From: Heliocidaris tuberculata
Lineage: Eukaryota > Echinodermata > Echinoidea > Camarodonta > Echinometridae
DNA length: 64,000 nt
Assembly (NCBI GenBank): GCA_025618425.1
Contig: CM046847.1
Coordinates: 14,609,468-14,673,467, forward strand
Direction of reading: 5' to 3'
The translations under genes were made by a program, and so were the position numbers. Shown here one piece after another: positions 61,421-64,000 of the stretch; position 1 is the stretch's first letter, and each line of letters starts with the position of its first letter. Below the pieces are notes generated by a model that saw only the letters and a list, made by a program, of their open reading frames with translations, was not told the origin of the DNA and made no database searches.

Positions 61421-61857
61421 ATCCGGCCCTAGTAGGGCGAAAATTAGGGGAAGGTGGGAAGGTGAAAAAAAGATAAGGAGAGAGAATGAATGGGAGGGGG
61501 AAACGCAAAGAAAAGAAAATTAGATTAGACCCTCACACACCCTCTCCTTACCCGATGGCCTTGCTGCCCCTCTTCTCCCCCGTCAGTGCCCCCTTGGATA
61601 ACGAATCTCTATCGGAGAAGTTTTTGATCAAAGATGACGGTGGATTAAGATTGTGAAGATGACGAGAGAGAAAATCCATAAAAGACATCATAGAAACGTG
61701 CCTTTGACTATTTACGTGATGCTGCTCATAGTGAACAGAATATGAATAGTCGAGTCAGAAAGGTAAATGAAAGAAAAGATGATTATTTCATTAAAATATT
61801 TAAACGAAAACATAGACAGATCACATTGGACAATACTGTGAGCATGTATATTTTTTT

Positions 61858-61986
61858 ATTATTATTATCATTACTATTAATATCATTATTATTATTATTA
61901 TCATTATTATCATTATTATTATTATTATCATCATTTTTACTACTACTATTATTATTATTATTATTATAGATAGATAGATAGATAAA
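61858..61986. repeat. (ATT)n then (GATA)n microsatellite
   Basis: ATT-rich run to about 61967 followed by (GATA)n. It adjoins the probable 3' end of the minus-strand LINE and may have grown from its tail. Confidence 0.85.
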
Positions 61987-63319
61987 TGGTATTTATTGAA
62001 TCATTTCCATGTATCGCAGTTACAAGTAACTGAATTGCACGTGAATAAAACATTGATGGAAAACACAAGTATACATTTCAAAAGATATCACAATACAATC
62101 TACATAATTATGAAGAGCATGAACATGTATACTGTATACCATTAATCTTATACAATATTGCAATTTAAAAATTTGAGTTAAAAGTCATGTAATCATAATC
62201 ATGCCAAGAAATAGGTGAAAAAGAAAGAAAGAAAGAAAGGAGAGAGATTTAGATGGAGAGAGAAAGGGGGGGCAAAAGATGTAGAAAGTAAGAGAAAGAT
62301 GGAAAGGAAGTGGGGGGAAAAGATAGAGGGAGAGAGAGATGAAAAGATTCAGAGAGATGGGAAAACAGAAGGGGGATAGAGAGAGAGAAAGAAAGAGAGA
62401 GAAAGAGAGAATGAAGGGGGGGGGCAGATAGAAAGAGGGAAAGTGGGCTCTTGACAACGATTATGTACATACTACTGATAAAAATACAATGGTACATTGC
62501 AAAAAAAAATAAATGTTAAAAAGTAACACTAGAAATATATAGATATGCATCGTATACTTCATGTCATAAACTAATCTAATGTATGGTACAAAAAAAAAAT
62601 ACATTGAATGATATTTTAATATAGCAAACCTGAGATTTATGAAATAATAATATACTAAGGAATATAACATGTGAAGGAAATTCGACAATTCAATGTGTTT
62701 CAAAGACAGTATGATACAATAATATAAGACTTTTATTATACAAACGGATCAAATCTGGGATTGGGCTATTCTGCATACGTTTAGTTTTGCACCTGGGTTC
62801 AGGAATCTTGTTAGTCCTTCGCAATGTTCTATTATGTTCTCTTTGGGGAATAAATTGTTTGAATTGGTCTGTGAATGATAAAGTTTTCTTAAAGAAGGTA
62901 ACACATAGGTCACTTCGACGACTTTCCAATGTTGGTAACTTCGATTGAGTGAGAGCGGTTGCATAACTATAGTAATCCTTTCTAAAGATAATCCTTAAAG
63001 CACGTTTTTATAACCTTTCTAGGCGTTGTCTTTGTGCACCAGTAAGGCCTCCGCTCCAAACTGGAGTTGCATATTCAAGAATTGGGCGAATATAGCCAAT
63101 GAAAATGATAATTAGATCTTCATATGAAAGACCGAACTTCGCCAAAGAACGGAGCATATATAGTTTTGCATTCGCTCTTTTTTCAATCGTGATACCAAGC
63201 AATTTTACCTGTGACACAGATGGAAGAAAATAATTTTCGAGTGTAATGGAGGACTGATTGACTGGTTCTCTAGAAAAACAAATGTCCATTTTGATACACT
63301 TTATAGGATTCAATTTCAT
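61987..63319 (-). mobile_element. 5'-truncated non-LTR retrotransposon (LINE)
   Basis: The minus strand holds the end of a reverse transcriptase gene (62690-63319), a ~700-bp 3' region with a GA-rich block (62215-62450), and a terminus AATAAATACCATTTATC running into (TATC)n/(AAT)n. The 5' side stops abruptly at an (ATT)n tract at 63325. Confidence 0.7.
62690..63319 (-). pseudogene. LINE reverse transcriptase C-terminal fragment, stop-interrupted
   Basis: In one frame this encodes NPIKCIKMDICFSR, VSQVKLLGITIE, KLYMLRSLAKFG, YIRPILEYATPVWSGGL and QRQRLERL, the thumb/connection text of CR1/jockey-like RTs. After an in-frame TAA (63008-63010) the same frame continues KRALRIIFRK through LESRRSDLC and SPIPDLIRLYNKS, the usual end of such proteins. 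One nonsense change and loss of the fingers/palm and endonuclease make it non-functional. Exact clade is not resolved. Confidence 0.8.
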
Positions 63320-63324
63320 TTTAT

Positions 63325-63507
<183 letters not shown>

Positions 63508-64000
63508 GACAATTTCAAAAACAGATTTTAAACTTGTCGCATCCAGATTCAACTTTTAATCCTCGTTTGAACTCGTTTTAAGATATATCCCAATTAAGTG
63601 TCATTATCCAGGATATTAGTATCATCCCTGTCGCCTAATTATCTCCACTAATTACATGTTTAGACAACAACGGCCAATTTGTTTGACTCCTTTATCGCGC
63701 TAATTTTGTTGATGCAAACCACACCGAAAGAAACGATTTATCTCCCTTCTCTCATCATGTTCATTCAAACATTTCTGTCTTTAGATAATCAGCAGCTAGT
63801 GTAGCGAGCTAAATTTATGAATGACCCTATGATGATCAACTGGGGAAAATCTTATTCCGAAAACAAATTTATCACAATGGGGATTAAGATTACACAATCT
63901 GTTCTATATTTGAATGGAAACATTGATATCCATGAAATCTTTATTCTGGAATGTCCCACTCTGTATAACTACATTCGCATCCATTTCCTTCCTCATTTTC
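63508..64000. other. Intergenic, nothing recognised
   Basis: Unique AT-rich sequence with no supported gene or element. Confidence 0.5.

Overview
The window looks like nuclear DNA of a marine invertebrate deuterostome, most likely an echinoderm. I infer this from AT-rich intergenic DNA, intron-split genes with GT-AG junctions, animal-only families (a biogenic amine GPCR, a FoxI forkhead factor, a heparanase), tRNA-derived SINEs and very many terminal-inverted-repeat elements. The species cannot be fixed from the sequence alone. Nothing bacterial, viral or CRISPR-like is present.

Three genes are supported, all on the minus strand. (1) 8414-9904 is an intronless 496-aa rhodopsin-class receptor with serotonin-receptor features (5-HT1/5-HT7 type). 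(2) 27923-41635 is a heparanase (glycoside hydrolase family 79) that I rebuilt from nine exons with agreeing splice phases. Both catalytic glutamates are kept; the first coding exon is not settled, and two weak candidates lie at 44.8 and 45.2-45.4 kb. (3) 52200-53264 is an intronless 354-aa FoxI transcription factor. A truncated LINE reverse transcriptase with an in-frame stop lies at 62690-63319. The genes do not form an operon or an obvious pathway.

Layout: 1-8.4 kb is intergenic with MITEs, a SINE and hairpin repeats; 8.4-9.9 kb is the receptor; 9.9-27.9 kb is intergenic, with hAT-like and TA-flanked MITEs, microsatellites and a dispersed unclassified repeat; 27.9-41.6 kb is the heparanase, whose introns are packed with fold-back elements, a palindromic minisatellite and SINEs; 42.1-44.4 kb is an inverted-plus-tandem array of a ~420-bp unit carrying a tRNA-like sequence; 45-52 kb holds more MITEs; 52.2-53.3 kb is FoxI; 53.3-64 kb is repeats, including a ~247-bp GAA tract and the LINE fragment.

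I found no clear evidence of a new multi-gene system. The most unusual items are structural: the tRNA-bearing inverted array, the mirror-image minisatellite, the fold-back elements inside heparanase introns, a palindromic cluster at 61.2-61.4 kb, and the density of C/G homopolymers in an AT-rich background. All calls come from reading the sequence; no database search was possible.
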